Shown: one piece after another, positions 6,836-13,018 of the stretch | How the letters are laid out: each line of letters opens with the position of its first letter | Numbering within the stretch: the stretch's first letter is position 1 | Assembly (NCBI GenBank): GCA_037190175.1 | Contig: JBBCJM010000197.1 | Span: 1-13,894, forward strand | Direction of reading: 5' to 3' | DNA from: JBBCJM01 sp037190175 | GTDB taxonomy: Bacteria > Pseudomonadota > Alphaproteobacteria > Rhodobacterales > Rhodobacteraceae | DNA length: 13,894 nucleotides | Notes under the pieces: model-generated | The model's input: the letters and a program-made list of their open reading frames with translations, nothing else | Databases searched by the model: none | Told to the model about the DNA's origin: nothing | Position numbers and translations under genes: made by a program

Positions 6836-7703
6836 GGCGAAGGGCGGGGGCTTGCGGTCGGCGCTGCTGCACGGGCTGGTGTCGCTGCTGCTTCTCTTGC
6901 CCTACCGCTGGCGGGTGCCGGTCTGCGGCTGGGTCATGGCCCGGGTGGTGGCGCCGCTGGCGGGCTATGACCGCAGGGTGCAGCAGAACCTTGCGCTGGT
7001 GATGCCCGATCTCGCCCCGGCCGAGGTGCGCCGGCTGGTGCGCAAGGTGCCCGAGAACCTGGGCCGCACCCTGATCGAGCTGTTCTCGGGCCGCGAGTTC
7101 GTGCGCCGGGTGACGGCGGGGGGCATCTCCGGCCCCGGCCTGGCCGCGCTGGACCGCGCCCATGCCGAGGGCCGGCCGGTGATCCTGGTGACCGGGCATT
7201 TCGGCAACTACGACGCCGGCCGCGCGGCCCTGATCGCCCGCGGGTTCCGGGTGGGCGGGCTTTACCAGCCCATGCGCGACACGGCCTTCAACGACCGCTA
7301 CGTGCGGGCGATCTCGGCGATCGGCACGCCCCTGTTCCCCCGCGGCCGGGCCGGGCTGGCCGGGATGGTGCGGTTCCTGAAGTCGGGCGGGATGCTGGGC
7401 ATGGTGATCGACCAGGCCATGGCGCATGGCGAGCCGCTGCGGTTCTTCGGGCTGACCGCGAACACCGCGCTCTCGGCCGCGGAACTGGCGCTGAAATACG
7501 ACGCCCTTCTGGTGCCGACCTATGGCATCCGCCGGCCCGACGGGCTGACCTTCGACGTGGTGGTCGAGGCCCCGATCCCCCCCGGCACCCCCGAGGCGAT
7601 GACCCAGGCGCTGAACGACAGCCTGGAGGCGCTGGTGCGCCAGCACATGGACCAGTGGTTCTGGATCCACCGCCGCTGGAAGGGCGCGGGCCAGCCGGTG
7701 TGA
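6825..7703 (+). CDS. LpxL/HtrB-like lysophospholipid acyltransferase
   Basis: A 292-residue protein of the lipid A biosynthesis (lauroyl/myristoyl) acyltransferase family, inner-membrane enzymes that use acyl-ACP to acylate a lipid acceptor. It has an N-terminal hydrophobic helix (about 13-26), the HX4D catalytic motif in GHFGNYD (His125, Asp130), a second-block segment LYQPMRD (146-152), FPRGRAGL (171-178), MVIDQ (193-197), and the family-typical C-terminus DQWFWIHRRWK (276-286). The start is best placed at the TTG at 6825: AGGAGG at 6813-6818 lies six bases upstream, whereas the in-frame ATG at 6777 is deep within the transporter gene and would add a non-conserved basic extension. The overlap with the transporter gene indicates translational coupling. 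The acceptor (lipid A, ornithine lipid or other) is not determined. Confidence 0.9.
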   Translation: MADEAKGGGLRSALLHGLVSLLLLLPYRWRVPVCGWVMARVVAPLAGYDRRVQQNLALVMPDLAPAEVRRLVRKVPENLGRTLIELFSGREFVRRVTAGGISGPGLAALDRAHAEGRPVILVTGHFGNYDAGRAALIARGFRVGGLYQPMRDTAFNDRYVRAISAIGTPLFPRGRAGLAGMVRFLKSGGMLGMVIDQAMAHGEPLRFFGLTANTALSAAELALKYDALLVPTYGIRRPDGLTFDVVVEAPIPPGTPEAMTQALNDSLEALVRQHMDQWFWIHRRWKGAGQPV

Positions 7704-7726
7704 GGCCGGCCTCAGTCGGCCGAGGC
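7702..7726. terminator. Palindromic end region between convergent genes
   Basis: Only eight bases separate the acyltransferase stop (7703) from the convergent lipoprotein stop (7712). A perfect 12-bp palindrome, GAGGCCGGCCTC (7702-7713), overlaps both stops. GGCCG (7704-7708) can also pair with CGGCC (7717-7721), and GCCTC (7709-7713) with GAGGC (7722-7726). It may serve as a bidirectional end signal, but there is no T-tract on either strand. Confidence 0.3.
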
Positions 7727-7960
7727 GTAGAGCAGCGCGATGTCGCGGTGGTGCAGCTCGCACTCCGCGCTTTCCGCCCGCACCACCGCCTGGCGGGGCT
7801 GGAGCACCACCACGCAGCCGTTGTCGAAGCTGTAGTGCCGGTCGCCATTGGCCATGACGCGCAGCGCCGGCACCTCGTCCATCGGCCGCTCGCCGGGCAT
7901 GGGGGCGGGAACGCAGGCGGCGAAGACGGGCAGGACGGCGCAATAGAGCGGGCGGCGCAT
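7712..7960 (-). CDS. Small putative lipoprotein, function unknown
   Basis: An 82-residue protein. Its N-terminus has two Arg residues, a short hydrophobic stretch LYCAVLPVFAA and then Cys16, a lipobox-like end (FAAC) with an unusual Phe at -3. If recognised, the mature lipoprotein would be about 67 residues, anchored in the membrane and periplasmic. The mature part has an even mixture of residues with two short blocks, DRHYSFDNGCVVVLQ (40-54) and ECELHHRDIALLY (66-78), and further Cys residues that could form a disulfide. I do not recognise a family. GGAG lies seven bases before the ATG, supporting the start. It lies 61 bp beyond the end of the transglutaminase gene on the same strand and could be read from the same transcript. 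It is convergent with the acyltransferase gene. Confidence 0.7.
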   Translation of the reverse strand: MRRPLYCAVLPVFAACVPAPMPGERPMDEVPALRVMANGDRHYSFDNGCVVVLQPRQAVVRAESAECELHHRDIALLYASAD

Positions 7961-7993
7961 GGGGTTTCTCCGCGGCAGGCAGCGCGAGGAGAA

Positions 7994-8021
7994 CCCTGCG
8001 GGGCGGGATTTGTTCGCAGGG
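7994..8021 (-). terminator. Possible terminator hairpin after the transglutaminase gene
   Basis: CCCTGCG (7994-8000) and CGCAGGG (8015-8021) form a perfect 7-bp stem with a 14-base loop, beginning directly at the transglutaminase stop codon (8022-8024). On the minus strand the stem is followed by TTCTCC, not a proper T-run. Partial termination or 3'-end protection is plausible. Confidence 0.4.
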
Positions 8022-8843
8022 CTATTGCTGGCGCTGCATCTGGCCCTGCCGCACCGCCACGGAAACGGTCAGGCTCTCGGTCCCCGGCCCCCTTGCGGTG
8101 CCGCGGATCGGGGCGGCGTCCTGCGCATCGAGGCCGGAGCCCAGGCGGATGTACCGCTCGTCCGGGCAGCAGCGGTTGGCGGGGTCGAAGCCGACCCAGC
8201 CCAGCCCCTCGACCCAGATCTCGGCCCAGGCATGGGCGGCCTCGCCCTGCGCCTCGCCCTCGGCCGCCAGGAAATAGCCTGCCACGTAGCGCGCCGGGAA
8301 CCCCCCTGCCCGCGCCATGGCGATCAGCACATGGGCGTGGTCCTGGCAGACGCCCTCGCCCAGCGCCAGCGCCTCGGCCGCGGTGGTATGCGCCCGGGTG
8401 GCGCCGGGGGTCCAGGCGATGGCCTCGGCCACCGCCGCGCTCATCGCATGGGCCACCGACAGGGGATCGCCCTCGGCCCGGGCCTGGCCGGAGAGCGCGA
8501 CGATTGCGGCATCCGGCTTGGTCGCGGCGGTGGAGGCCAGCCAGACCATCGGCGGCACGATCTCGCGCAGCCCCCGCAGCACGCCCGCGGTGTCCACCGT
8601 CTCGACCGTGCCGCGCACCGTCACGTCGATGGCCTCCACCGGGCCGCGCACCGTCCAGCCCTGCACCCAGTCGCCCGCGCCGTCGCGGAAGCCGCTGCCC
8701 TTCACCCCGTCGGTGACCGTGACCTCCCAGCTCAGCACCTTCTGCCCGTCGAAGGCGGGGGGCGTGAGGCGATGGCTCTGCACCACCCCGCGCACCGGCT
8801 GGGCATAGCGATAGCGGGTCACATGCTCGACCGTCAGCAGCAT
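8022..8843 (-). CDS. Transglutaminase-like cysteine protease family protein
   Basis: A 273-residue protein with an N-terminal bacterial transglutaminase-like beta domain (MLLTVEHVTRYRYAQPVRGV, then SHRLTPP) and a core transglutaminase/papain-like fold. The catalytic triad is visible: Cys166 in GEGVCQDHAHV, His204 in EAAHAWAEIWV and Asp220 in GWVGFDPANR. The family includes cytoplasmic enzymes found beside alpha-E and circularly permuted ATP-grasp proteins, where they are proposed to cleave or crosslink peptide or isopeptide bonds; the substrate is unknown. The start ATG overlaps the alpha-E stop by one base (TGATG), indicating translational coupling; GGGGA lies nine bases upstream. No signal peptide is visible. 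This is the last gene of the tightly packed trio. Confidence 0.93.
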   Translation of the reverse strand: MLLTVEHVTRYRYAQPVRGVVQSHRLTPPAFDGQKVLSWEVTVTDGVKGSGFRDGAGDWVQGWTVRGPVEAIDVTVRGTVETVDTAGVLRGLREIVPPMVWLASTAATKPDAAIVALSGQARAEGDPLSVAHAMSAAVAEAIAWTPGATRAHTTAAEALALGEGVCQDHAHVLIAMARAGGFPARYVAGYFLAAEGEAQGEAAHAWAEIWVEGLGWVGFDPANRCCPDERYIRLGSGLDAQDAAPIRGTARGPGTESLTVSVAVRQGQMQRQQ

Positions 8844-9793
8844 CAGCGCACGTCCCCGCTCAGATAGCTGTCGTGGACCGCCGAGCCCAGCGCCGCGACC
8901 TCGCCGATGAAGCGGGTCAGGAACTCGTGCAGCCCTTCCTCGAAGATGTCCTCGGGGCGCAGCTCCGCCAGCCCCGCCAGCATCGACCGGCCCAGCTCGG
9001 TGGCCCGCGTGGGGCGGCGGTAGCCGCGGGCGAGCCGGCCGAGATGGGTGTTCACCCCGTCCACGCAGGTGATGAGCGAGCGCGGCATCTGCGGGTTCAG
9101 GATCAGGAAATGCGCGATCTTGCGCGCCGTCACCTCGCCGCCATAGGCCCAGTGGAAGGCCCGGTGCGCCGACATGGCCCGCAGAAGCGTGGTCCACTGG
9201 TAGTTGTCGAGGCCGGAGCCCACGAACTCCAGCGAGGGCAGCAGGACATAGTACTTCACGTCCAGCAGCCGCGCGGTGTTGTCGGCGCGTTCCAGATAGA
9301 AGCCGAGGTTCAGGAAGTCGTAGCCGTCGTTCCTCAGATGCGTGGCCTCCAGCGCCCCGCGCAGCAGCGCCGCCTGCCGCATGGTCCATTCGGTCAGCCG
9401 GCTGAGCCCCAGCTCGCTGCGCGGGGTGCGTTCCAGCACCTTCAGCTCCTGGAAGGCCATGTTCAGCGCGTCCCACATCTGGCTGGTCAGCGCGGTGCGC
9501 ACGATGCGGCCGTTCTCGCGCGCCGCGGTCAGGCAGGAGGCGACCGAGGAGGGGTTGTCGCGGTCGAAGAACAGATAGCTCTCGATGTTGCGCTGCACCG
9601 GGTCGCCGTACTTGCGGGCGAAGCCGTCGAAGGTGCCCGAGGCGTTCAGCAGGCTTTCCCATTCGTTGCGGTAGCCATGCGCGGTGGGGATCAGCGCGAT
9701 CCGCGCGCCGACCTCCAAGAGCCGCGCCGCGGTCTCGGCCCGCTCGACATAGCGGGCGAGCCAGTAGAGGTTCGAGGCGGTCCGGCTCAGCAT
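8843..9793 (-). CDS. Alpha-E domain-containing protein
   Basis: A 316-residue, largely alpha-helical protein that matches the alpha-E family over its full length. The start MLSRTASNLYWLARYVERAE is diagnostic, followed by ETAARLLEV. Later family-typical blocks are NLGFYLERADNTARLLDVKY, covering about residues 181-200 and containing a second R/ERAD-type motif, and QWTTLLRAMSAHRAFHW. The biochemical role is unknown. The domain is found almost only with circularly permuted ATP-grasp and transglutaminase-like proteins and may hold a substrate or partner protein. The ATG lies four bases after the ATP-grasp stop, with GGAG seven bases upstream. The stop overlaps the transglutaminase start. Confidence 0.95.
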   Translation of the reverse strand: MLSRTASNLYWLARYVERAETAARLLEVGARIALIPTAHGYRNEWESLLNASGTFDGFARKYGDPVQRNIESYLFFDRDNPSSVASCLTAARENGRIVRTALTSQMWDALNMAFQELKVLERTPRSELGLSRLTEWTMRQAALLRGALEATHLRNDGYDFLNLGFYLERADNTARLLDVKYYVLLPSLEFVGSGLDNYQWTTLLRAMSAHRAFHWAYGGEVTARKIAHFLILNPQMPRSLITCVDGVNTHLGRLARGYRRPTRATELGRSMLAGLAELRPEDIFEEGLHEFLTRFIGEVAALGSAVHDSYLSGDVR

Positions 9794-9797
9794 CGGC

Positions 9798-11219
9798 TCA
9801 CTCCGCCAGAACCCAGGTGTCCTTGACGCCCCCGCCCTGCGACGAGTTCACCACCAGCGACCCCTCGGTCAGCGCCACCCTGGTGAGGCCCCCCGGCACC
9901 AGTTCGATCCGCTCGCCCACCAGGCAATAGGGCCGCAGGTCGACATGGCGCGGCGCGATCCCCTCGGCCACGAAGGTGGGGGTGGTGGAAAGCGCCAGCG
10001 TCGGCTGGGCGATGTAGTTGCCGGGGTCTGCCACGATCCGCGCCCGGAACGCCTCCACCTGTTCGGCGGTGGACTTCGGCCCCACCAGCATCCCGTAGCC
10101 GCCCGAGCCATGCACCTCCTTGACCACCAGTTCGCCCAGGTGGTCCAGCACGTAGCGCAGGTCGTCGGCCTTGCCGCATTGCCAGGTGGGCACGTTCTTC
10201 AGGATCGGCTCCTCGCCCAGGTAGAAGCGCACCATCTCGGGCACATAGGTATAGACCGCCTTGTCGTCGGCCACCCCGGCGCCGGGGGCCGAGCAGATCG
10301 CCACCCCGCCCGAGCGGTAGACATCCATCAGCCCCGGCACCCCCAGCATGGAATCGGGGCGGAAGCAGAGCGGGTCGATGAAGGCGTCGTCGATCCGGCG
10401 ATAGATCACGTCCACCTTGCGCGGCCCCTCGGTGGTGCGCATCCAGACGTATTCGCCCTCCACGAACAGGTCCTGCCCCTCGACCAGCTCGACGCCCATC
10501 AGGTCGGCCAGGAACGAATGCTCGTAGTAGGCCGAGTTGAAATGGCCGGGGGTCAGGATGACCACGCAGGGCTCGCCGTCGCATTTGGCGGGGGCGACCG
10601 AGGCCAGCGTCCGGCGCAGCTTCTCGGGATAGCTGTCCACCGGCTCGATCCGGTTTTCCCGGAACAGGTCGGGGAACATCCGCATCATGATCTCGCGGTT
10701 CTCCAGCATGTAGGAGACGCCGGAGGGGGTGCGGCAGTTGTCCTCCAGCACGAAGAAGTCGTCCGGCCCGGTGCGCACCAGGTCGATGCCGACGATATGC
10801 GAATAGACCCCCTTGGGCGGCACGATGCCGGCCACGGCCTTCTCATAGGCGTCGTTGCGGTAGACCAGCGCGGCGGGGATGCGCCCGGCCTTGACGATCT
10901 CGCCGCGGCCGTAGATGTCCACCAGGAAGGCGTTCAGCGCGCGGGCCCGCTGCTTGATCCCGCGTTCCAGCCGGGTCCATTCGGCATGGGAGAACACCCG
11001 GGGGAACATGTCGAAGGGGATCAGCCGGTCGGGGTCGCCCCCCTCGCCATAGACCGCGAAGGTGATGCCGATGCGGCGGAACAGCGCCTCGGCCTCGGCC
11101 TGCTTCATCTGCCGCAGTTCCGCCGGCATCTCGCGCGTCCAGGCTTCCAGCCGCGCATAGGGGGGGCGCACCCGGCCGGTGTCGCCGCCCTCGAACATCT
11201 CGTTGAAATGGTCCGCCAC
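9798..11219 (-). CDS. Circularly permuted ATP-grasp type 2 family protein
   Basis: A protein of about 473 residues, typical for the type 2 circularly permuted ATP-grasp family, which is predicted to form amide bonds using ATP (amidoligase-type activity). Conserved blocks in order: GITFAVYGEGGDPDRLIPFD; NAFLVDIYGRGEIVKAGRIP; SHIVGIDLVRTG followed by VLEDNCRTPSGVSYMLENRE (metal- and nucleotide-binding region); VVILTPGHFNSAYYEHSFLA; VDVIYRRIDDAFIDPL; VVKEVHGSGGYGMLVGP (glycine-rich nucleotide loop); and the C-terminal SSQGGGVKDTWV. The start is placed at the GTG at 11219 (VADHFNEMFEG), because family members begin close to the FNEM segment. A GTG at 11225 is an alternative, and the frame stays open for another 240 codons with no conserved sequence. 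It is the first gene of the three-gene minus-strand unit. Confidence 0.93.
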   Translation of the reverse strand: MADHFNEMFEGGDTGRVRPPYARLEAWTREMPAELRQMKQAEAEALFRRIGITFAVYGEGGDPDRLIPFDMFPRVFSHAEWTRLERGIKQRARALNAFLVDIYGRGEIVKAGRIPAALVYRNDAYEKAVAGIVPPKGVYSHIVGIDLVRTGPDDFFVLEDNCRTPSGVSYMLENREIMMRMFPDLFRENRIEPVDSYPEKLRRTLASVAPAKCDGEPCVVILTPGHFNSAYYEHSFLADLMGVELVEGQDLFVEGEYVWMRTTEGPRKVDVIYRRIDDAFIDPLCFRPDSMLGVPGLMDVYRSGGVAICSAPGAGVADDKAVYTYVPEMVRFYLGEEPILKNVPTWQCGKADDLRYVLDHLGELVVKEVHGSGGYGMLVGPKSTAEQVEAFRARIVADPGNYIAQPTLALSTTPTFVAEGIAPRHVDLRPYCLVGERIELVPGGLTRVALTEGSLVVNSSQGGGVKDTWVLAE

Positions 11220-11450
11220 CCGCACCCGCCCTGTCACCGTTGCCCCGATGTTAAGCAGCCCGCGGGCGGCCGGGGAAGGGGGTGATGCAGGTTTCGCCGG
11301 CGATGCGCGCGCGGGCGCCTGTTTTTCGGGCAGGGGGGGGTGGAGGCTGGCCCCGGGGGGCCTGGGTTCGCACGCTGGGGGCGGGGTTGCTACGGTCGCT
11401 GGAACCCCGATAGCTTCATGCCATGTGGGGTTCCGGCAGGAATTGAGTTC
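11220..11450. promoter_or_regulatory. Divergent intergenic region between ATP-grasp and HlyC-like genes
   Basis: These 231 bp separate two divergent start codons and should contain promoters in both directions. The segment is rich in G-runs (for example 11333-11340 and 11355-11360) with one T5 tract near 11313-11317. The only candidate promoter seen is TTGCTA (11387-11392), 18 bases before TAGCTT (11411-11416), reading toward the HlyC-like gene; the match to the sigma70 consensus is weak, particularly at -10. AGGA at 11438-11441 is the likely ribosome-binding site for the plus-strand gene. Confidence 0.35.
11401..11434. promoter_or_regulatory. Perfect 8-bp inverted repeat upstream of the HlyC-like gene
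   Basis: GGAACCCC (11401-11408) and GGGGTTCC (11427-11434) are exact inverted copies separated by 18 bases, ending 16 bases before the start codon. The pair flanks the candidate -10 hexamer at 11411-11416. It could be an operator for a dimeric regulator, or a leader hairpin that exposes or hides the nearby AGGA ribosome-binding site. Confidence 0.5.
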
Positions 11451-12035
11451 ATGTCTTCGAAACGCGAACCGCAGGCCGCAGAGATCCCCCGGACCGCCCC
11501 CGAAGACAAGGCATCCATTCCTCCCGAAATCCTCGAAAAGATCGGCACCCTGCGCGCCCAGGTGCGCGAGAGCTTCGGCAAGGTGGTCATGGCCCTGATG
11601 GGCCTGCCGCGCTACCGCCACCAGACCCTGGGCGACCTGCAGCACCTGGTGCTGGAGCCGCTGATCCGCGACCGGATCGCCATCGCTTATCCGGCCGGGG
11701 CCGAGCGCAGCCCGCTGCTCGACATCTCCGGCTTCGCGATCTGGGCCTCGGTGTCGGAGGAGGTCGATGCCAGGATCCGGGAGCAGATCAAGGCCGGCGT
11801 CTTCCCGATCCGGCTGAAGCCCGAGGACTGGACCTCGGGCGAGATCAACTGGCTCCTCGACGTCATCGCCCCCGACCGCAAGGCGACGGGGCGGGTGATC
11901 GCGAGTTTCGGGCAGGTGGCGAAGGGCGGCGAGCTTCGGTTGCATCCGCTGGTGGCGGGGCTGGTCGATGGCGAGATGCGGGAGAGGTTGGAACAGCGGA
12001 CCTCGGGAGACGCTTCATCGGAGAAGGGGAGATGA
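11451..12035 (+). CDS. Toxin-activating lysine acyltransferase (HlyC/RtxC-like)
   Basis: A 194-residue protein resembling the HlyC family, GNAT-fold enzymes that transfer a fatty acyl chain from acyl-ACP to internal lysines of RTX toxins in the cytoplasm. The core is residues 30-165. LPRYRHQTLGDLQHLVLEPL (52-71) aligns with the HlyC catalytic-His region, giving His57. GFAIWASVSEEV (94-105) matches the conserved 'WA..seev' strand. LKPEDWTSGEINWLLDVIAP (122-141) carries Asp137 at the position of the second catalytic residue. The first 25 residues and last 15 are variable and polar. No RTX (GGxGxDxLx) toxin and no type I secretion genes are in the window, so the substrate is unknown. The ATG at 11451 follows AGGA by nine bases; the longer frame to 11340 lacks conservation. 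Confidence 0.88.
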   Translation: MSSKREPQAAEIPRTAPEDKASIPPEILEKIGTLRAQVRESFGKVVMALMGLPRYRHQTLGDLQHLVLEPLIRDRIAIAYPAGAERSPLLDISGFAIWASVSEEVDARIREQIKAGVFPIRLKPEDWTSGEINWLLDVIAPDRKATGRVIASFGQVAKGGELRLHPLVAGLVDGEMRERLEQRTSGDASSEKGR

Positions 12036-12229
12036 TGTTTGCTGGCACCGACAAACTCAAGGTCACGACATGGAATGCTCCCGCTGACCCTCGCCGACTT
12101 GCAGGCGCGGCGAATGTTAGGATGCCTCCGAAAGATCAGCTTCGAACACAGCTCTCTGCTTTCCGAGCGGGCCGCGGTGCAATGAACAATCGCAACCGCG
12201 AACTGGCACGGCGCGGAGATCGGGCATGA
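12032..12229 (+). CDS. Weak 65-codon ORF bridging the HlyC-like and Imm11-like genes
   Basis: This ORF starts with ATGATG overlapping the HlyC-like stop and ends with a TGA overlapping the ATG of the Imm11-like gene (ATGA). GGAGAAGG lies a few bases upstream at 12020-12027. Those overlaps look like translational coupling. The product is basic and low in hydrophobic residues (for example MNNRNRELARRGDRA at the end), and I recognise no domain. Composition lies between the two neighbours (75 of 120 bases GC in 12061-12180). It may be a real small gene, a decayed toxin fragment or chance. The other two plus-strand frames also gave nothing recognisable. Confidence 0.25.
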   Translation: MMFAGTDKLKVTTWNAPADPRRLAGAANVRMPPKDQLRTQLSAFRAGRGAMNNRNRELARRGDRA

Positions 12230-12957
12230 CCTACTATTCCTTAGCATCGGCGCCCATCGAAAGCGCCGGCTTTAAGTGGTTGCACGAACCTGAGAACATG
12301 TACGGCTGGTCAATCAGCGCGGGTGTGCCAGTGAAAGATCTAACACGCCTTCCAACGGCTGCAAGGCAAAAGAATACAAGACCGCTCTATGATTTTATGC
12401 CGGTGCCAGGCTTACACATGGTGAGCGGTGCATTTCGGCAGGCAGTAGAAGAGTTTGAACCAGGGCAGCATCAGTTCTTCCCGGTCGCGTTGCAGAAGAT
12501 GGATGGTAGCCCGCATGACGGCACCTGGTTCATCCTGAACATCTGCGGACGAATACCCTGCCTGATTCCCAAGGAGCCGCTGAAATATGGTTGGGGCGCG
12601 CCGGAGAGGGGGGCGGGGGAGCTAAGCGGCGGATATCAGGAACCATACTACAGCTCACTAGACCACCGGGAATGCATGGTCAGTAAGCCGGCGGCGGGAA
12701 ATCGCCATCTTTGGGGGAGCTGGGTGTTCCGTCGCCCGAAGTGGATATGTTCCGAGCCACTATTCTTACGCCTCAAGGAATTGTGCCGTGGCGGGCGCGC
12801 TTCGGGCGAGAACTGGGACATTCTGGGGCTGGAAATCAATCCGATCGACGAAACGGACGAACCATGGAAGGCTTCGATCCATGCGCCCGTGTGGTACGAC
12901 TGGGCGATGGCACATCCCGAAGAGGTCGAGCGCCTCGGATATGGAAAATTTCTCTGA
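12226..12957 (+). CDS. Imm11-like (DUF1629) immunity family protein
   Basis: A 243-residue protein resembling the Imm11 (formerly DUF1629) family, predicted immunity proteins that neutralise polymorphic toxins. The key block is VPGLHMVSGAFRQAVEEF (60-77), continuing with EPGQHQFFPV (78-87): the family pattern of a 'v.se.fr.aie..e...hqFfPv' core. A WFILNICGRIPCL strand segment (101-113) follows. The C-terminal part is Trp-rich (WGSWVFRRPKWICSE, 163-177). No signal peptide or membrane segment is visible, so it should be cytoplasmic. GGAG at 12215-12218 is seven bases before the ATG. The gene is strikingly less GC-rich than its neighbours and uses TTA, CTA and AGA codons rare elsewhere in the window, suggesting horizontal transfer. 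No toxin gene is attached. The family call is from memory of the motif. Confidence 0.75.
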   Translation: MTYYSLASAPIESAGFKWLHEPENMYGWSISAGVPVKDLTRLPTAARQKNTRPLYDFMPVPGLHMVSGAFRQAVEEFEPGQHQFFPVALQKMDGSPHDGTWFILNICGRIPCLIPKEPLKYGWGAPERGAGELSGGYQEPYYSSLDHRECMVSKPAAGNRHLWGSWVFRRPKWICSEPLFLRLKELCRGGRASGENWDILGLEINPIDETDEPWKASIHAPVWYDWAMAHPEEVERLGYGKFL

Positions 12958-12986
12958 GCACACTTTCAAGTCAAATTAGCAAGCGT

Positions 12987-13009
12987 AGGGTGGGCGATCT
13001 GCCCACCTT
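12987..13009. terminator. Palindromic hairpin between convergent genes
   Basis: GGTGGGC (12989-12995) and GCCCACC (13001-13007) form a perfect 7-bp stem with a five-base loop, extendable by a G-T and an A-T pair to 12987 and 13009. It follows the Imm11-like stop by about 30 bases and precedes the protease stop (13019) on the other strand. A competing pairing exists between 12985-12995 and 13011-13022. TTT follows the stem on the plus strand. The core 'GTAGGGTGGGC...GCCCACC' resembles a widespread intergenic palindrome found in many bacterial genomes. It may act as a bidirectional terminator. Confidence 0.55.
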
Positions 13010-13018
13010 TGCCCGCCC

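Noticed and set aside
8022..9662. A 546-codon frame reading the transglutaminase as a longer protein
   Set aside because: The extra N-terminal part is an out-of-frame reading of the alpha-E gene; the true start overlaps the alpha-E stop at 8843.
11401..11432. GGAAC at 11401 as the -35 element of an ECF/general-stress sigma factor promoter
   Set aside because: The nearest GTT lies 24 bases further on, too far for the usual 16-19 base spacer, so the inverted repeat explains the sequence better.
11220..11945. N-terminal extension of the ATP-grasp frame by about 240 codons
   Set aside because: The extension shows no family sequence, runs antisense through the HlyC-like gene, and family members begin near the FNEM segment.
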